From Ferrovibrio sp. (GTDB taxonomy: Bacteria > Pseudomonadota > Alphaproteobacteria > Ferrovibrionales > Ferrovibrionaceae): 64,000 bases of DNA. Made by a program: the position numbers and the translations under genes. The notes below the pieces were generated by a model. The model was not told the origin of the DNA, searched no databases, and was given only the letters and a program-made list of their open reading frames with translations. The stretch spans positions 35,521 through 99,520 of the forward strand of contig NZ_JAGOLP010000009.1 in assembly GCF_017994015.1 (NCBI RefSeq), in the 5' to 3' direction. Below, one piece after another: positions 7,252 through 17,082 of the stretch (the first letter of the stretch is position 1; every line of letters starts with the position of its first letter).

Positions 7252-8217
7252 TTACAGCCCGTCGAACAAGGCGGTGGAGAGATAACGCTCGGCGAAGGAC
7301 GGGATGATCGCCACCACGGTTTTGCCGGCCATATCGGCACGGCCGGCCACTTCCAAAGCCGCCGCCATCGCCGCACCCGACGAAATGCCGCCCGGAATGC
7401 CTTCCAGCCTGGCCATCTGACGCGCCGTCTCAAACGCAGTTTCATTGCCGATGGTGATGATCTCGTCAATCAACGCAGTATCCAGGTTGCCCGGAATGAA
7501 GCCGGCGCCGATACCCTGGATTTTGTGCGGGCCGGGGCGGCCGCCGGAAATCACCGGGCTGTCCTCCGGCTCCACCGCCACCATGCGCAAGCCGGGCTTG
7601 CGCGGCTTCAGCACGCTGCCGATACCGCTCAGCGTGCCGCCAGTGCCAACGCCGGAAATCACCACATCCACGGCGCCCTGGGTATCGGCCCAGATCTCCT
7701 CGGCGGTGGTGGCACGATGAATCGCCGGGTTGGCCGGGTTATCAAATTGCTGCGGCATCACTGCGCCAGGAATTTCCTTGAGCAACTCCTCGGCGCGCGC
7801 CACGGCGCCGCGCATGCCCTGGCCCGGCGGGGTCAATTCGATCTCGGCGCCAAGATACTTGAGCATCTTGCGGCGCTCCATCGACATGCTTTCCGGCATC
7901 ACCAGGATCAGGCGATAACCCTTCGCGGCGGCAACAAAGGCCAGCGCGATGCCGGTATTGCCCGAGGTCGGCTCAACGATGGTGTTGCCCGGCGCCAGCT
8001 TGCCGGCGCCCTCCAGCGCCTCGATCATCGCGATGCCGATACGATCCTTCACCGAAGCCAGCGGATTGAAGAATTCCAGCTTGGCCAGGATGGTGGCCTT
8101 GGCACCTGCCTCGGCCGCCAGGCGGTTGATCCGCACCAGCGGCGTGGCGCCGATGGTCTCGACAATGGAATTGTAGATGCGACCGCGCGGCGCGTTGGAA
8201 ACGGAGGGAGCAACCAT
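7252..8217 (-). CDS. cysK: Cysteine synthase A (O-acetylserine sulfhydrylase)
   Basis: A 321-residue PLP enzyme making L-cysteine from O-acetylserine and sulfide. The PLP lysine is K57 in ASVKDRIG; the substrate loop SGNTGIALA and the phosphate-binding loop GTGGTLSG are intact. Length and motifs fit CysK rather than CysM, though the two are hard to separate by eye. It lies 32 bases downstream of an Rrf2-type regulator gene, an arrangement known from CymR-like control of cysteine synthesis. Confidence 0.93.
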   Translation of the reverse strand: MVAPSVSNAPRGRIYNSIVETIGATPLVRINRLAAEAGAKATILAKLEFFNPLASVKDRIGIAMIEALEGAGKLAPGNTIVEPTSGNTGIALAFVAAAKGYRLILVMPESMSMERRKMLKYLGAEIELTPPGQGMRGAVARAEELLKEIPGAVMPQQFDNPANPAIHRATTAEEIWADTQGAVDVVISGVGTGGTLSGIGSVLKPRKPGLRMVAVEPEDSPVISGGRPGPHKIQGIGAGFIPGNLDTALIDEIITIGNETAFETARQMARLEGIPGGISSGAAMAAALEVAGRADMAGKTVVAIIPSFAERYLSTALFDGL

Positions 8218-8249
8218 GATTTTTCCCGGCCTTTGCTTGTCGTTATGAA

Positions 8250-8702
8250 TCAGATGGCGAAATTGTCTGCGCCCTCAAGCGGCGCGTCAATGCCCTGAAC
8301 CTGCGCCCGGTTGCACAGGTCTTCCAGTGTGATGCGATCAATCCGTTCCATGATCACCACCTGGCATTCATCCCAGATCGGCTGCACCGTGCGGCGGCCC
8401 AGTTCGGAACCGGCCAGCATCGGCTCTTCGCCATCAGCATCCAGTTCAGAAACAATACGCACCACCTCGCCCACCGTGATGCGGCGGCGTTCACGCGCCA
8501 GGGTGTAGCCGCCACGCGGGCCGCGCACACCCTTCAGCACACCATTGCGCACCAGATGCTGCATCACCTGTTCAAGATAGCGCTGCGGCACGCCCTGCCT
8601 TGCGGCAATATCCTTGGATTGCACCGGCTCGGGCCGGGCATGAAAGGCGATATCCACCACCGCTTCCAGCGCATGCATGGTGCGTCGGGTACATTTCAAC
8701 AT
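8250..8702 (-). CDS. Rrf2-family transcriptional regulator
   Basis: A 150-residue winged-helix regulator with the Rrf2 signature: an N-terminal HTH around [20 protein letters not shown], then [14 protein letters not shown]. The three clustered cysteines that hold an Fe-S cluster in IscR are not present; the cysteines seen are scattered (KCTRR, DECQ, DLCNR). This favours a CymR-like role for cysteine metabolism over an IscR or NsrR role. The ATG at 8702 has a GGAGG 8 bases upstream. It is followed by cysK, the probable target. Confidence 0.85.
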   Translation of the reverse strand: MLKCTRRTMHALEAVVDIAFHARPEPVQSKDIAARQGVPQRYLEQVMQHLVRNGVLKGVRGPRGGYTLARERRRITVGEVVRIVSELDADGEEPMLAGSELGRRTVQPIWDECQVVIMERIDRITLEDLCNRAQVQGIDAPLEGADNFAI

Positions 8703-8706
8703 AACG

Positions 8707-9177
8707 TCAGCCTCCAGTCTGGGCGGCCAGCCCGGTCGAGCCGAAGCCACCGGCGCCGCGTTCCGTCGCATCAAGATCGGCCACTGCCTGCCATTGCACG
8801 CGGGCATGGCGCGCCACCACCATCTGCGCGATGCGTTCGCCGCGATTGATGGTGAAGGCAGCCTGGCCGTGATTGATCAGCACCACCCCCACCTCGCCGC
8901 GATAATCCGCATCGATGGTGCCGGGCGCATTCAGCACGGTGAGGCCATGTTTCAGCGCCAGGCCGGAGCGCGGCCGCACCTGGGCCTCAAAACCCGCCGG
9001 CAAAGCCAGCGCCAGGCCGGTGGGCACCAGGCGGCGTTCGCCCGGCGCCAGCACAATCGGCTCGGCGATGGCGGCCAGCAGGTCTAGCCCGGCCGATTCC
9101 AGCGTGGCATAGGCCGGCAAAGGCAGGTCGGCGCCATGCGGCAGGCGCCGCACCGCCACGGTTACATCGTCACTCAT
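8707..9177 (-). CDS. dut: Deoxyuridine triphosphatase (dUTPase)
   Basis: A 156-residue trimeric dUTPase that turns dUTP into dUMP, keeping uracil out of DNA and feeding dTMP synthesis. All five family motifs are visible in order: [37 protein letters not shown] and [10 protein letters not shown]. The ATG at 9177 overlaps the coaBC stop by 8 bases. The coaBC-dut pairing is common in proteobacteria. Confidence 0.95.
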   Translation of the reverse strand: MSDDVTVAVRRLPHGADLPLPAYATLESAGLDLLAAIAEPIVLAPGERRLVPTGLALALPAGFEAQVRPRSGLALKHGLTVLNAPGTIDADYRGEVGVVLINHGQAAFTINRGERIAQMVVARHARVQWQAVADLDATERGAGGFGSTGLAAQTGG

Positions 9178-10387
9178 GATTTTCCGTTCCATTAAAAAAC
9201 GCCGCCACATGCTCGGCCAGCCGTTCGGCCACCGCCTGCTTGCTCATGCGCGGCCAATCCGCCACACCGTCCTTGGTCACCAGATGGATGGTGTTGTCGT
9301 CACCGCCGAAAGTGCCGCTGGCCGGGCTGGCATCATTGGCCAGAATCCAGTCGCAGCCTTTCTTGGCCAGTTTCGCCTTGGCGTATTCCACCACCTGTTC
9401 GGTTTCGGCGGCAAAGCCGATCACCAGTTTGGGCCGGCGTTTGGCATCGGTGGTGGCGATGGCGCGCAGGATATCCGGATTTTCCGCCAGTTGCAGGATG
9501 GGCGCCAGTTCACCACTTTTTTTCAGCTTCTGATCGGCTGCCACCGCGACACGCCAATCGGCCACGGCAGCGGCAAAGATGGCGCAATCCGCCGGCAGAT
9601 TGAGGAAGCAGGCCGAAAACATGTCGCGCGCCGCTTCCACATGAATGGTTTTCACGCCGGGCGGATCGGGCAGGTTGACCGGGCCGCTGACCAGGATCAC
9701 TTCGGCCCCGGCAGCCGCCAGCGCAGCGGCAATGGCATGGCCCTGTTTGCCCGAAGAACGATTGGCGATATAGCGCACCGGGTCTATCGGCTCATGCGTC
9801 GGGCCGGAGGTGACGATGATCTTGCGGCCTTTCAGCGGCAACGGCCGGGCAAAAAACGCCTCGGCTGCGGCCACGATCTCGGCCGGCTCGCTCATACGGC
9901 CGGGGCCATATTCGTTGCAGGCCATATCGCCATCCACCGGGCCGATAAAGCCGATACCATCGCTGCGCAACCGGGCTACGTTGCGCTGGGTGGCCGGGTG
10001 CAGCCACATGCGCACATTCATTGCCGGCGCCACCAGCACCGGCTTGTCGGTGGCCAGCAGCACGGTGGCGGCCAGGTCATCCGCCAGGCCATTGGCCATG
10101 CGCGCCAGCAGGTCGGCGCTGGCCGGTGCCACCAGCAGCAGGTCGGCGTCACGCGAAAGCTGGATATGGCCCATCTCGGCTTCGTCGGTGAGCGAGAAAA
10201 GATCGCCATAGACCTTGTCACCCGACAGGGCGGCCACCGAGAGCGGGGTGACAAATTGCGGCGCCGAGCGGCTCAGCACGCAGCGCACGCTGGCGCCACG
10301 TTCACGCAGGCGGCGGATCAGTTCCAGCGCCTTGAAGGCGGCAATGCCGCCCGATATGACCAGGAGGATTCGTTTTCCGTTCAGCAC
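9170..10387 (-). CDS. coaBC: Bifunctional phosphopantothenoylcysteine decarboxylase/synthetase
   Basis: A 405-residue fusion of two coenzyme A synthesis steps. The N-terminal flavoprotein CoaC (about 1-185) shows [17 protein letters not shown], the PAMNVRMW motif and the catalytic cysteine in [12 protein letters not shown]. The C-terminal CoaB (about 190-400) shows [20 protein letters not shown] and the lysine-rich DQKLKKSGE loop that binds the acyl-cytidylate intermediate. It heads a tight minus-strand run that continues through dut, rrf2, cysK, moeB, two PAS_5 genes and the PEP-mutase-like gene, so CoA and cysteine supply may be co-expressed. Confidence 0.95.
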   Translation of the reverse strand: MLNGKRILLVISGGIAAFKALELIRRLRERGASVRCVLSRSAPQFVTPLSVAALSGDKVYGDLFSLTDEAEMGHIQLSRDADLLLVAPASADLLARMANGLADDLAATVLLATDKPVLVAPAMNVRMWLHPATQRNVARLRSDGIGFIGPVDGDMACNEYGPGRMSEPAEIVAAAEAFFARPLPLKGRKIIVTSGPTHEPIDPVRYIANRSSGKQGHAIAAALAAAGAEVILVSGPVNLPDPPGVKTIHVEAARDMFSACFLNLPADCAIFAAAVADWRVAVAADQKLKKSGELAPILQLAENPDILRAIATTDAKRRPKLVIGFAAETEQVVEYAKAKLAKKGCDWILANDASPASGTFGGDDNTIHLVTKDGVADWPRMSKQAVAERLAEHVAAFFNGTENHE

Positions 10388-10469
10388 GCGGCCTTCACCA
10401 GAAATTACGGGGGCTTGGTGTGCAAAAACCTAACGAAGCCGCCCCGTCCTCACAAGCCTTAATGTGAAA

Positions 10470-11210
10470 TTATACGTGCTGGCCGCCGTTTATGTGAATT
10501 TCGGCGCCATTCACATAGGATGAAGTGGGCGTGCAGAGGAAATATATCGTCGAGGCCACTTCCTCGGGCTTGCCCAGGCGGTGCATCGGGATTTCACGCT
10601 CAACGATCTCGCTGGTGCCGGGCGAGAGAATCGCGGTGTCGATCTCGCCCGGCGCGATGGCATTGACGCGGATGCCATGGGCGCCGAATTCGGAAGCCAT
10701 CTCGCGGGTCAGGGCGGCCAAAGCCGCCTTGGACGTGGCATAGGCCATGCCGGCAAAGGGATGCACCCGGCTGCCGGCAATCGAGGTGACATTGACGATG
10801 GAGCCCTGCGCCGCCTTCAACTCGTTGAAGAAACCCTTGGCCAGCAGCATCACCGAGAACAGGTTGACGTTATAAACCTGCTGCAACGTGGCCAGATCGG
10901 TCCCCAACACGCCAAGGCGGCTGCCGCCCGGCCCTTTGGGCGAGATACCGGCATTATTGACCAGCGCATCCAGCTTGCCGCCGGGCAGGCGATCGCGCAA
11001 TTCCTCGATGGCAGCCGGCAGTTTGGCGATATCGGCCAGATCCATCTGCACATGGCTTTCGGCACCGCCCTCCCAGGGGCAATGTTCGGAAAAAGCCTGC
11101 CGCGACACGGTCAACACCTTCCAGCCGGCGGCGGAAAAGCGTTTGACGGTGGCGTGGCCAATGCCTCGGCTGGCGCCGGTGAGAAGCAGAGTGCGGGGTC
11201 TGTCGGACAT
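10470..11210 (-). CDS. Short-chain dehydrogenase/reductase
   Basis: A 246-residue classical SDR. The NAD(P) loop TGASRGIG is at 11-18, the NNAG structural motif follows, and the catalytic pair YATSK lies at about 155-159. The C-terminus GAEIHINGGQHV is the usual SDR end. The substrate cannot be inferred. It lies between a spermidine-synthase-like gene (46 bases upstream) and coaBC (83 bases downstream), on the same strand as both. Confidence 0.88.
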   Translation of the reverse strand: MSDRPRTLLLTGASRGIGHATVKRFSAAGWKVLTVSRQAFSEHCPWEGGAESHVQMDLADIAKLPAAIEELRDRLPGGKLDALVNNAGISPKGPGGSRLGVLGTDLATLQQVYNVNLFSVMLLAKGFFNELKAAQGSIVNVTSIAGSRVHPFAGMAYATSKAALAALTREMASEFGAHGIRVNAIAPGEIDTAILSPGTSEIVEREIPMHRLGKPEEVASTIYFLCTPTSSYVNGAEIHINGGQHV

Positions 11211-11255
11211 AGGCTTAAGTTAGAGCGGTTCGCAACCAGAGGCCAGCCCCCCGGC

Positions 11256-13541
11256 TCAGGAACCACCTTTCGTCTTGGTTGCCGCGCCAAGCTGGTTGTT
11301 GATGTAATATTCATCACGCGGGAACAGATCGGCATTCACGCCGGCGCCGGTATCGAGCTGCGGCGCCCGCAGCACGGCCTGGTGGAACAACCGCTCGGCA
11401 TGGCCGGTATCGATGCCGGCTGCGGCAAAATGGCGCCGCGCCGCTTCGCTGCCAAACACGGCGCGTAGCCGGTCATGGTCGATATCGAGCTGGTGGCGCG
11501 AGCCGATCAGCACCGGAAATGGCTGCAACATCGCCACATGCGGGAATACCGCGGCAAAGGTGGCAACACTGCGCGCCGTCGGCCCCCATTGCACATAGAT
11601 GCCGTCATCCGCCAGCGCGGCCAGCACCATCTGCATGAATTCGCGCGAATAGAGCAGCCCGCTATGGGATGATTCGGGCAGGATGGCATCGGCCTGGATC
11701 ACGTTATAACGCCGCTCGGCGGCAAAGATGGCACGGCGGCCATCGCCCACCACAAACTCATACCGTGGATCACGCAGCAGCCCGGCAATCGCCGAATCCG
11801 GTTCCAGCACAGCAAAATCGCGCAGCACCTGGAAAACCGGGCCAACCAGTTCCACCACCCGCACCCGCTGGGTGGCCGGATTGACCCCGGCGGCGAATGG
11901 CGTGCCGCCGCTGCCCGAACCGATCACCAGCACATCGGCGGGCGCTGGATGCAGCAACGGGCCAACCGCGCCAAGAAACGCATGTTCCACCATGAAGGGC
12001 CATTTTGACTGGGTGAAACCCTGGATGAAAAACGGACTGGCAGCGCCGTTTTCATTGAGCCGGAACAGCGCCAGGCCGGAGCGATCCTCGGCCACCAGGA
12101 TTTCATGCTGTTCGGCGGCCTGATGCAGTCGCGCCCAGAATTGCGTATTGCCGGGAAACAGCGCCAGCGCCACGGCCAGCACAGCGGCCAGGCCGGCGGC
12201 AAAGCGCCAGGCGCCGGGCTGGCGCTCGCGCCAGGCGGCATAGGCCCAGTACAGCAGCAGCAAAACCGCCAGCAGGGCGATGAATTTCAGCGTGCCGGCA
12301 GTGCCAAGCCAATGCAACGCCACCAGCCCGGTAGCCAGCGAACCTGCGGCATTGCCCAGGATATTCGCCACCTGCACAGCGGCGACGCGCCAGCCAAGCC
12401 GGCTCAGATCGGTTTGCACCGCCTGCTGTGCGAGTGGAAACGAGATGCCGAGCAGCAGCGAAGGCGGCGCCACCAGCAGCACGGTGACCACCAGTGCAGC
12501 AAAAAGCGGCGTGCCGTAATGCCGCGTGGTTTCAGCGGCAAGCAGGCTTTCCCACCAGACGGCGCCGGCCAGCCAGTAGACCAGCCAGATCGAGCCCAGG
12601 GCATAGAGCGTGGCCAAGGCCTGCACGGCAAAGAAGGCGGCGCGGGTATCGCGCAGCCGCTTGAGCCACAGCGCCCCCAGCACCATGCCCAGGCCATCCG
12701 CCAGCAGGAAACTGCCCAGGATAGTGGCAAAGCTATAGGCCGTGTATTGCGCCACCACGCCGGCCACACGCACCCAGAGGATTTCCAGCGCCACGATGGC
12801 AAAGCCGGATACAAAGACCAGCAAAGCCCAGATACCGAAGCCGAAGCCGCGTGTGGCAATCGCGGCGGGTGCTGTTGCTGCCAGGGCCGGCGCCGCAGCT
12901 TTCCCCGCAGGCTCCAGGCGCCACAGCAGCAGGCCGATGGCGGCGGCAAGCAGATTGAACAGCGCCGCGACCCGCAGGCTGTTCTCATAACCCAGCGTGC
13001 CGATCAGCCACCAGCCGCCGAGCAGCGCGCCCAGGCCGGCGCCCAGCGTGTTGAGGCCATAGAGCCAGCCGATACGTGGCGCCGCTTCAGCCAGGCTGTT
13101 GATCGCCGCCTTGGCCAACAAGGGCAGCGAGGCGCCCATCAGCATGGTGGGGATCAGAATGCCGCCGAAGCAGACCGCGAAGATGCCCCAGCGATTGGGT
13201 ACCAGCGGGCCGATCACCTGCACCACAAAGTCATAGAGAAACGGCCGGCTGAGCAGGCCGAAAATGCCGATGCCGATCTCACACAGCACAAAGCCGATCA
13301 ATGCCGCCCGCATGCCGAGGCGATCCGTCACCGCGCCGGCGGCCAGGCTGCCCAGGCCAAGGCCAAGCAGGAAAGCGCCCACCACCAGCGCCGCCGTCAC
13401 CGAATCCGAGCCGGCAAACAGCCCAAGCATACGCTGCCAGACAATCTGATCGATCAGGGCGGCAAAGCCGGAAAGAAAAAAGGCGAGACACAGACCGAGG
13501 AAAGCCAAACGCTGCGAGGCGGCACCAACCGCAAATGACAT
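11256..13541 (-). CDS. Membrane-bound spermidine-synthase-like protein (MFS-like + SpeE-like fusion)
   Basis: A 761-residue protein in two parts. Residues 1 to about 480 are strongly hydrophobic with about a dozen membrane segments, opening with LAFFLSGFAALIDQIVWQRM as in fused MFS/spermidine synthase proteins. Residues from about 500 on resemble SpeE: the nucleotide loop VLVIGSGSGGTPFAAG (about 535-550) and VVGDGRR. The loop NVIQADAILPESSHSGLLYS stands where true spermidine synthase has its catalytic DxxD, so polyamine synthesis is doubtful. The ATG at 13541 follows a GGGGGA; an upstream GTG at 13559 is in frame. Role unknown. Confidence 0.78.
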   Translation of the reverse strand: MSFAVGAASQRLAFLGLCLAFFLSGFAALIDQIVWQRMLGLFAGSDSVTAALVVGAFLLGLGLGSLAAGAVTDRLGMRAALIGFVLCEIGIGIFGLLSRPFLYDFVVQVIGPLVPNRWGIFAVCFGGILIPTMLMGASLPLLAKAAINSLAEAAPRIGWLYGLNTLGAGLGALLGGWWLIGTLGYENSLRVAALFNLLAAAIGLLLWRLEPAGKAAAPALAATAPAAIATRGFGFGIWALLVFVSGFAIVALEILWVRVAGVVAQYTAYSFATILGSFLLADGLGMVLGALWLKRLRDTRAAFFAVQALATLYALGSIWLVYWLAGAVWWESLLAAETTRHYGTPLFAALVVTVLLVAPPSLLLGISFPLAQQAVQTDLSRLGWRVAAVQVANILGNAAGSLATGLVALHWLGTAGTLKFIALLAVLLLLYWAYAAWRERQPGAWRFAAGLAAVLAVALALFPGNTQFWARLHQAAEQHEILVAEDRSGLALFRLNENGAASPFFIQGFTQSKWPFMVEHAFLGAVGPLLHPAPADVLVIGSGSGGTPFAAGVNPATQRVRVVELVGPVFQVLRDFAVLEPDSAIAGLLRDPRYEFVVGDGRRAIFAAERRYNVIQADAILPESSHSGLLYSREFMQMVLAALADDGIYVQWGPTARSVATFAAVFPHVAMLQPFPVLIGSRHQLDIDHDRLRAVFGSEAARRHFAAAGIDTGHAERLFHQAVLRAPQLDTGAGVNADLFPRDEYYINNQLGAATKTKGGS

Positions 13542-13689
13542 TTTATTCCCCCACGACACATATTTATTGAATCTTTACACGCAGGGGTGGCTTCCACGCC
13601 AGCAGAAATGCCACATTGCCGCCCAAATTGGCGGCCAAAGCTGCCGGACAAAAAAAGCGCTCAGAAAAACACGCATACTGGAGGCGCGC

Positions 13690-14811
13690 ATGAGCGAGCC
13701 CTATACGATTGGTATCGAAGAGGAATACTTCCTCGCTGAAACCGTCAGTAAAAACACCATCTCGCGCATGCCCAAGGCGCTGATCCGGCGTTTCCGGGGT
13801 GCGCTTGGCGATCAGGTGACGCCGGAATTGCTGCAATCGCAGATCGAGGTTGGCACTCCGGTCTGTGCCTCGCTGGCCGAAGCGCGCCAGGCATTGCGGC
13901 GCTATCGCCGGGCACTGGCCGAGGCGGCGGCGGAATTCGATATGCAGGTTTTTGCCGCCGGCACCCATCCGCTTGCAGTGTGGTCGGAACAATTGCCCAC
14001 CGACAAGCCGCGCTATCACAAGCTGGCCAATGACCTGAAATTCCTTGCCCGGCGCAACATGCTGTGCGGCCTGCATGTGCATGTGGAGGTGAAAGACCCG
14101 CATGTGCGCATCGATGTGATGAACCGCATGCTGCCCTTCCTGCCGGTTCTGCTCGGCCTCAGCACGTCGTCGCCCTTCTGGAGCAAGACACCGACCGGGC
14201 TGATGGGCTATCGCCTCGCCGCCTATGATGAATTGCCGCGCACCGGGATACCGGATTTTTTCGTCAATCTGGCCGACTATAACGGCTATGTCGATACGCT
14301 GGTGGCGGCCGGCGTGATCGAGGATGCCAGCCATATCTGGTGGGCGATCCGGCCCAGCCTGCGTTTCCCGACGCTGGAATTGCGCGTCGCCGATTCCTGC
14401 ACCCATCTGGAGGATACGCTGTGCATCGCCGCGCTCTATCGCTGCCTGGTGCGTTGCCTGCGGCGCCGGCCGGATTTGAACGGCACCTGGCGCAACCATA
14501 CAAGGCTGCTGATCGAGGAAAACCGCTGGCGCGCCCAGCGTTATGGCACCAAAGCCGGCCAGATCGATTTTGACAACCGCACCATCCTGCCTTTTGCCGA
14601 TGTGGTGAACAATCTGCTGGCCCTGGTGGCCGAGGATGCCGCGGCGCTGGATTGTGAGCAGGAAGTAACCCACGCCCGCACCATCCTGGCGCGCGGCACC
14701 AGCGCAGCGCAGCAGATGGCGCTCTATCGCCAACGCCGCAGCGAAGGCAAAAGCCGCATCGAGGCCTTGCGCGATGTGGTCGGCTGGCTGGCGGAGACGA
14801 CGCGGGCCTAG
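13690..14811 (+). CDS. YbdK-type carboxylate-amine ligase (GCS2 family)
   Basis: A 373-residue member of the glutamate-cysteine ligase 2 family, which joins glutamate to an amine at the expense of ATP. The start region YTIGIEEEYFL, the LHVHVE core (about 133-138) and the NHTRLLIEENRWRAQRYG region (about 270-287) are typical of YbdK-like proteins. E. coli YbdK has only weak gamma-glutamylcysteine synthetase activity, so the true substrate is uncertain. The ATG at 13690 has a perfect GGAGG 5 bases upstream. It converges on rsmB with a 4-base overlap of stops. Confidence 0.85.
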   Translation: MSEPYTIGIEEEYFLAETVSKNTISRMPKALIRRFRGALGDQVTPELLQSQIEVGTPVCASLAEARQALRRYRRALAEAAAEFDMQVFAAGTHPLAVWSEQLPTDKPRYHKLANDLKFLARRNMLCGLHVHVEVKDPHVRIDVMNRMLPFLPVLLGLSTSSPFWSKTPTGLMGYRLAAYDELPRTGIPDFFVNLADYNGYVDTLVAAGVIEDASHIWWAIRPSLRFPTLELRVADSCTHLEDTLCIAALYRCLVRCLRRRPDLNGTWRNHTRLLIEENRWRAQRYGTKAGQIDFDNRTILPFADVVNNLLALVAEDAAALDCEQEVTHARTILARGTSAAQQMALYRQRRSEGKSRIEALRDVVGWLAETTRA

Positions 14812-16097
14812 CGCTTGCGGAAACGCGCCGCGAAGAAGCCGTCGATGCCGCCATGTTCGGGCCAGTGGCACGGCAGGCAGCGCAGGCTGCCCGCGGCATC
14901 GATCAGTGCTGCCGGCAGGCCGAGTTCGGCGGGCTGGATCGGCATTGCCTCCAGCTCCGGCTGGGCCAGCAGCCAGTCGCGCTGTGCCTCGCCTTCCTCC
15001 GGCTCCAGCGAGCAGGTGGCATAGACCAGCAGGCCGCCGGGCTTGAGCAGCGTGATCGCATGTTGCAGCAGGCGGCGCTGCAAGGCAGTGAGCGCCGCCA
15101 GATCACTTTCCTGCTTCAGATAGGGCAATTCCGGATGGCGCCGGATTGTGCCGGTGGCGGAACAGGGCGCATCCACCAGCACACCATCCAGCAGCAGGCC
15201 GGCTTCCGCCTGCCAGACCGTGGCATCGGCGGTGCGCACCTGGGCCTTGAGGCCGAGCCGGGCCAGATTCTGCTTCAGCCGCTGCAAACGTGGCTCGGAA
15301 CGATCAATGGCAAAGACTTCGGCGCCAAGGCTGAGCAATTGCGCCGTCTTGCCGCCCGGCGCGGCGCAGAGATCGGCGATCTGCCGGCCGGCCAGATCAG
15401 CGCCGAATAACCGCGCCGGCAAAGCCGCTGCGGCATCCTGCACCCACCATTCGGCAGGCTGATCGGCAAAGCCGGGCAGGCTTTCCACCGCGCCGCCGGC
15501 CAGCCGGCGCAGGCTGCCGCTGGGTAGCAGCACGGCATTAAGCGGTTCGGCCCAGGTGGCGGCACGCCCCGGCTTGGTGCTGATATCCAGCGCCGCCTCG
15601 GCCTGATGCGCGGTCATGATCGCCTGCGCCAGATCGGCGCCATAAGCCGCTTCCCAGCGCCGCCGCAGCCAGACCGGCGTATTGAGCCGCGCGGCATCCT
15701 GGCCGGCAATGATGGCGGCGCCTTCGCGCCCGGCGCGGCGCAGCACGGCATTGACCAGGCCGCGCGCCTTGGACCCAGCCGGCAGCAATTCCACCGCGCT
15801 GGAAACCGCAGCATGCGGCGGCGTATCCAGAAACAGCAATTCGCACAGGCCGAGCCGCAAGGCCTGCAACGGCAGGCCCTTGGGCCAGATTTTCACAAAA
15901 CCCTTGAGCACGGCATCAACCTGGCCCAGGCGGCGCAGGCAGGTGGCAACCAGGCGGCGCACAAAGGCGCGGTCGCGATCAGCCAGGCGGGCAAAGCCCA
16001 GGCCCGGCTCATGCATGGCTTCGTCAAGCGCACGGTGGCGGCGCAGCACGGCGTCCAGCAGGTCGGCGGCTACACGGCGGGGATTAAGGTCGGTCAT
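14808..16097 (-). CDS. rsmB: 16S rRNA m5C967 methyltransferase RsmB
   Basis: A 429-residue RNA cytosine-5 methyltransferase. An N-terminal NusB-like helical domain (about 1-135, starting RRVAADLLDAVLRRHRALDE) is followed by a SAM domain with LCAAPGGKTAQLL. Two cysteines are conserved: DAPCSATGT (about C312) and YATCSLEPEEGE (about C362); in this family the second is the nucleophile. The domain order and length fit RsmB/Sun. It converges on the YbdK-like gene and is divergent from the thioesterase gene. Confidence 0.9.
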   Translation of the reverse strand: MTDLNPRRVAADLLDAVLRRHRALDEAMHEPGLGFARLADRDRAFVRRLVATCLRRLGQVDAVLKGFVKIWPKGLPLQALRLGLCELLFLDTPPHAAVSSAVELLPAGSKARGLVNAVLRRAGREGAAIIAGQDAARLNTPVWLRRRWEAAYGADLAQAIMTAHQAEAALDISTKPGRAATWAEPLNAVLLPSGSLRRLAGGAVESLPGFADQPAEWWVQDAAAALPARLFGADLAGRQIADLCAAPGGKTAQLLSLGAEVFAIDRSEPRLQRLKQNLARLGLKAQVRTADATVWQAEAGLLLDGVLVDAPCSATGTIRRHPELPYLKQESDLAALTALQRRLLQHAITLLKPGGLLVYATCSLEPEEGEAQRDWLLAQPELEAMPIQPAELGLPAALIDAAGSLRCLPCHWPEHGGIDGFFAARFRKR

Positions 16098-16157
16098 GGC
16101 CGCTGTTCTAAAGTTATTTTGCGCTATAGTCGATGCACAGGTGAGAAGGGAACAGCC

Positions 16158-16583
16158 ATGAGCATGCTGACCAAGGCCGAGGCGGAAGCGATCCTGAAGC
16201 AGAATTTTGCGCCCTGGATCAACGACCTCAATCTGCGCTTTGAGACATTGGAAAAGGGCCGCGTGGTGCTGCGGCTGCCGAATAACCCGCGCCTCAACCG
16301 CCTGGGCGGCGTGCTCTGCGGCCAGGCATTGATGGCGGTGGCCGATACCGCCATGGTGTTTGCTGTTTCCACCGCCCAGGCCGGCTTTTCCGATATGGCG
16401 ACGGTGAACCAGAATACCAGCTTCTTCCGCGCCGCCGTGGATAGCGATGTGCTATGCGATGCCCGCGTGGTGCGCATGGGCCGCTCGCTGGCCTTTGGCG
16501 ACGTGCTGTTCACCACGCTGGGCAACGACGCACCAATTGCCCAGGCCACGCTGACCTATGCCCTGCTGGCGCCGCGCAAATAG
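16158..16583 (+). CDS. PaaI-family hotdog thioesterase
   Basis: A 141-residue single hotdog domain, likely hydrolysing an acyl-CoA thioester. The typical stretch LGGVLCGQALMAVADTAMVFAVS (about 47-70) forms the central helix; MATVNQNTSFFRA follows as the active-site strand. The ATG at 16158 follows a GAGAAGGGA ribosome-binding site. The same frame stays open far upstream, but that part is antisense to rsmB and not protein-like. Substrate unknown. Confidence 0.83.
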   Translation: MSMLTKAEAEAILKQNFAPWINDLNLRFETLEKGRVVLRLPNNPRLNRLGGVLCGQALMAVADTAMVFAVSTAQAGFSDMATVNQNTSFFRAAVDSDVLCDARVVRMGRSLAFGDVLFTTLGNDAPIAQATLTYALLAPRK

Positions 16584-16593
16584 GCCGCTGGCT

Positions 16594-17079
16594 TCAAATC
16601 GTGTGCAGGAAGCCGACAAAGATGAAATCGACCCGATCTGGCACCTCGCCGGCAAACGGCACTGCCAGGCGGTAAAGCTGGCCATAGCGGCCCTCGGCAT
16701 GGCGGAAACGCCCTTCGCTATACCAGGGCCGGCCGGTTTCGACGATGCGGCGATAATGCGCCGTCACTTCATTATGCAGCACCAGCACACCAGGTTCGTC
16801 GATGAAGCGGCCCTTGGCGCCATAGCCACGCGCCTGCACCACATCATCACCTTCCAGTCGGATACGGAAACGCGGCCCGCCATCCGGCGCGGCGCCGTGC
16901 ACCACCTCATTCACGATCAGCCAGGCCAGGGCGCGGCCGAGCCGGCGCGGATCAAACGCATCGCGCGGCGGCGGCCTGGCATCATCCTGCCGCAATTCAC
17001 GCCAGTGATCGTAAAGCGGCAGCAGACCAGGATGGCCGATTGTGGCGCGAAACCCGTCACTGTCTGCGCTGCCTGCCAT
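16594..17079 (-). CDS. PAS_5-type single-domain protein
   Basis: A 161-residue soluble PAS_5-like protein. The N-terminal helix LLPLYDHWRELRQD, the PPPRDAFDPRRLGRALAWLI motif and the core ending RVDFIFVGFLHT match the two tandem PAS_5 proteins at 5340-6471. It has no output domain. It starts 3 bases after the stop of a histidine kinase and ends the GGDEF-EAL / DSD1 / kinase run, so it could serve that kinase as a sensory partner; this is inference from position. Confidence 0.75.
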   Translation of the reverse strand: MAGSADSDGFRATIGHPGLLPLYDHWRELRQDDARPPPRDAFDPRRLGRALAWLIVNEVVHGAAPDGGPRFRIRLEGDDVVQARGYGAKGRFIDEPGVLVLHNEVTAHYRRIVETGRPWYSEGRFRHAEGRYGQLYRLAVPFAGEVPDRVDFIFVGFLHTI

Positions 17080-17082
17080 GTG

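Noticed and set aside
12105..13538. 477-codon plus-strand frame opposite the spermidine-synthase-like gene
   Set aside because: Rich in Gln, Arg and His with no hydrophobic pattern; shadow of the membrane segments on the other strand.
15606..16157. N-terminal extension of the thioesterase frame
   Set aside because: The extension is antisense to rsmB, and a good ribosome-binding site precedes the ATG at 16158, where the hotdog fold begins.
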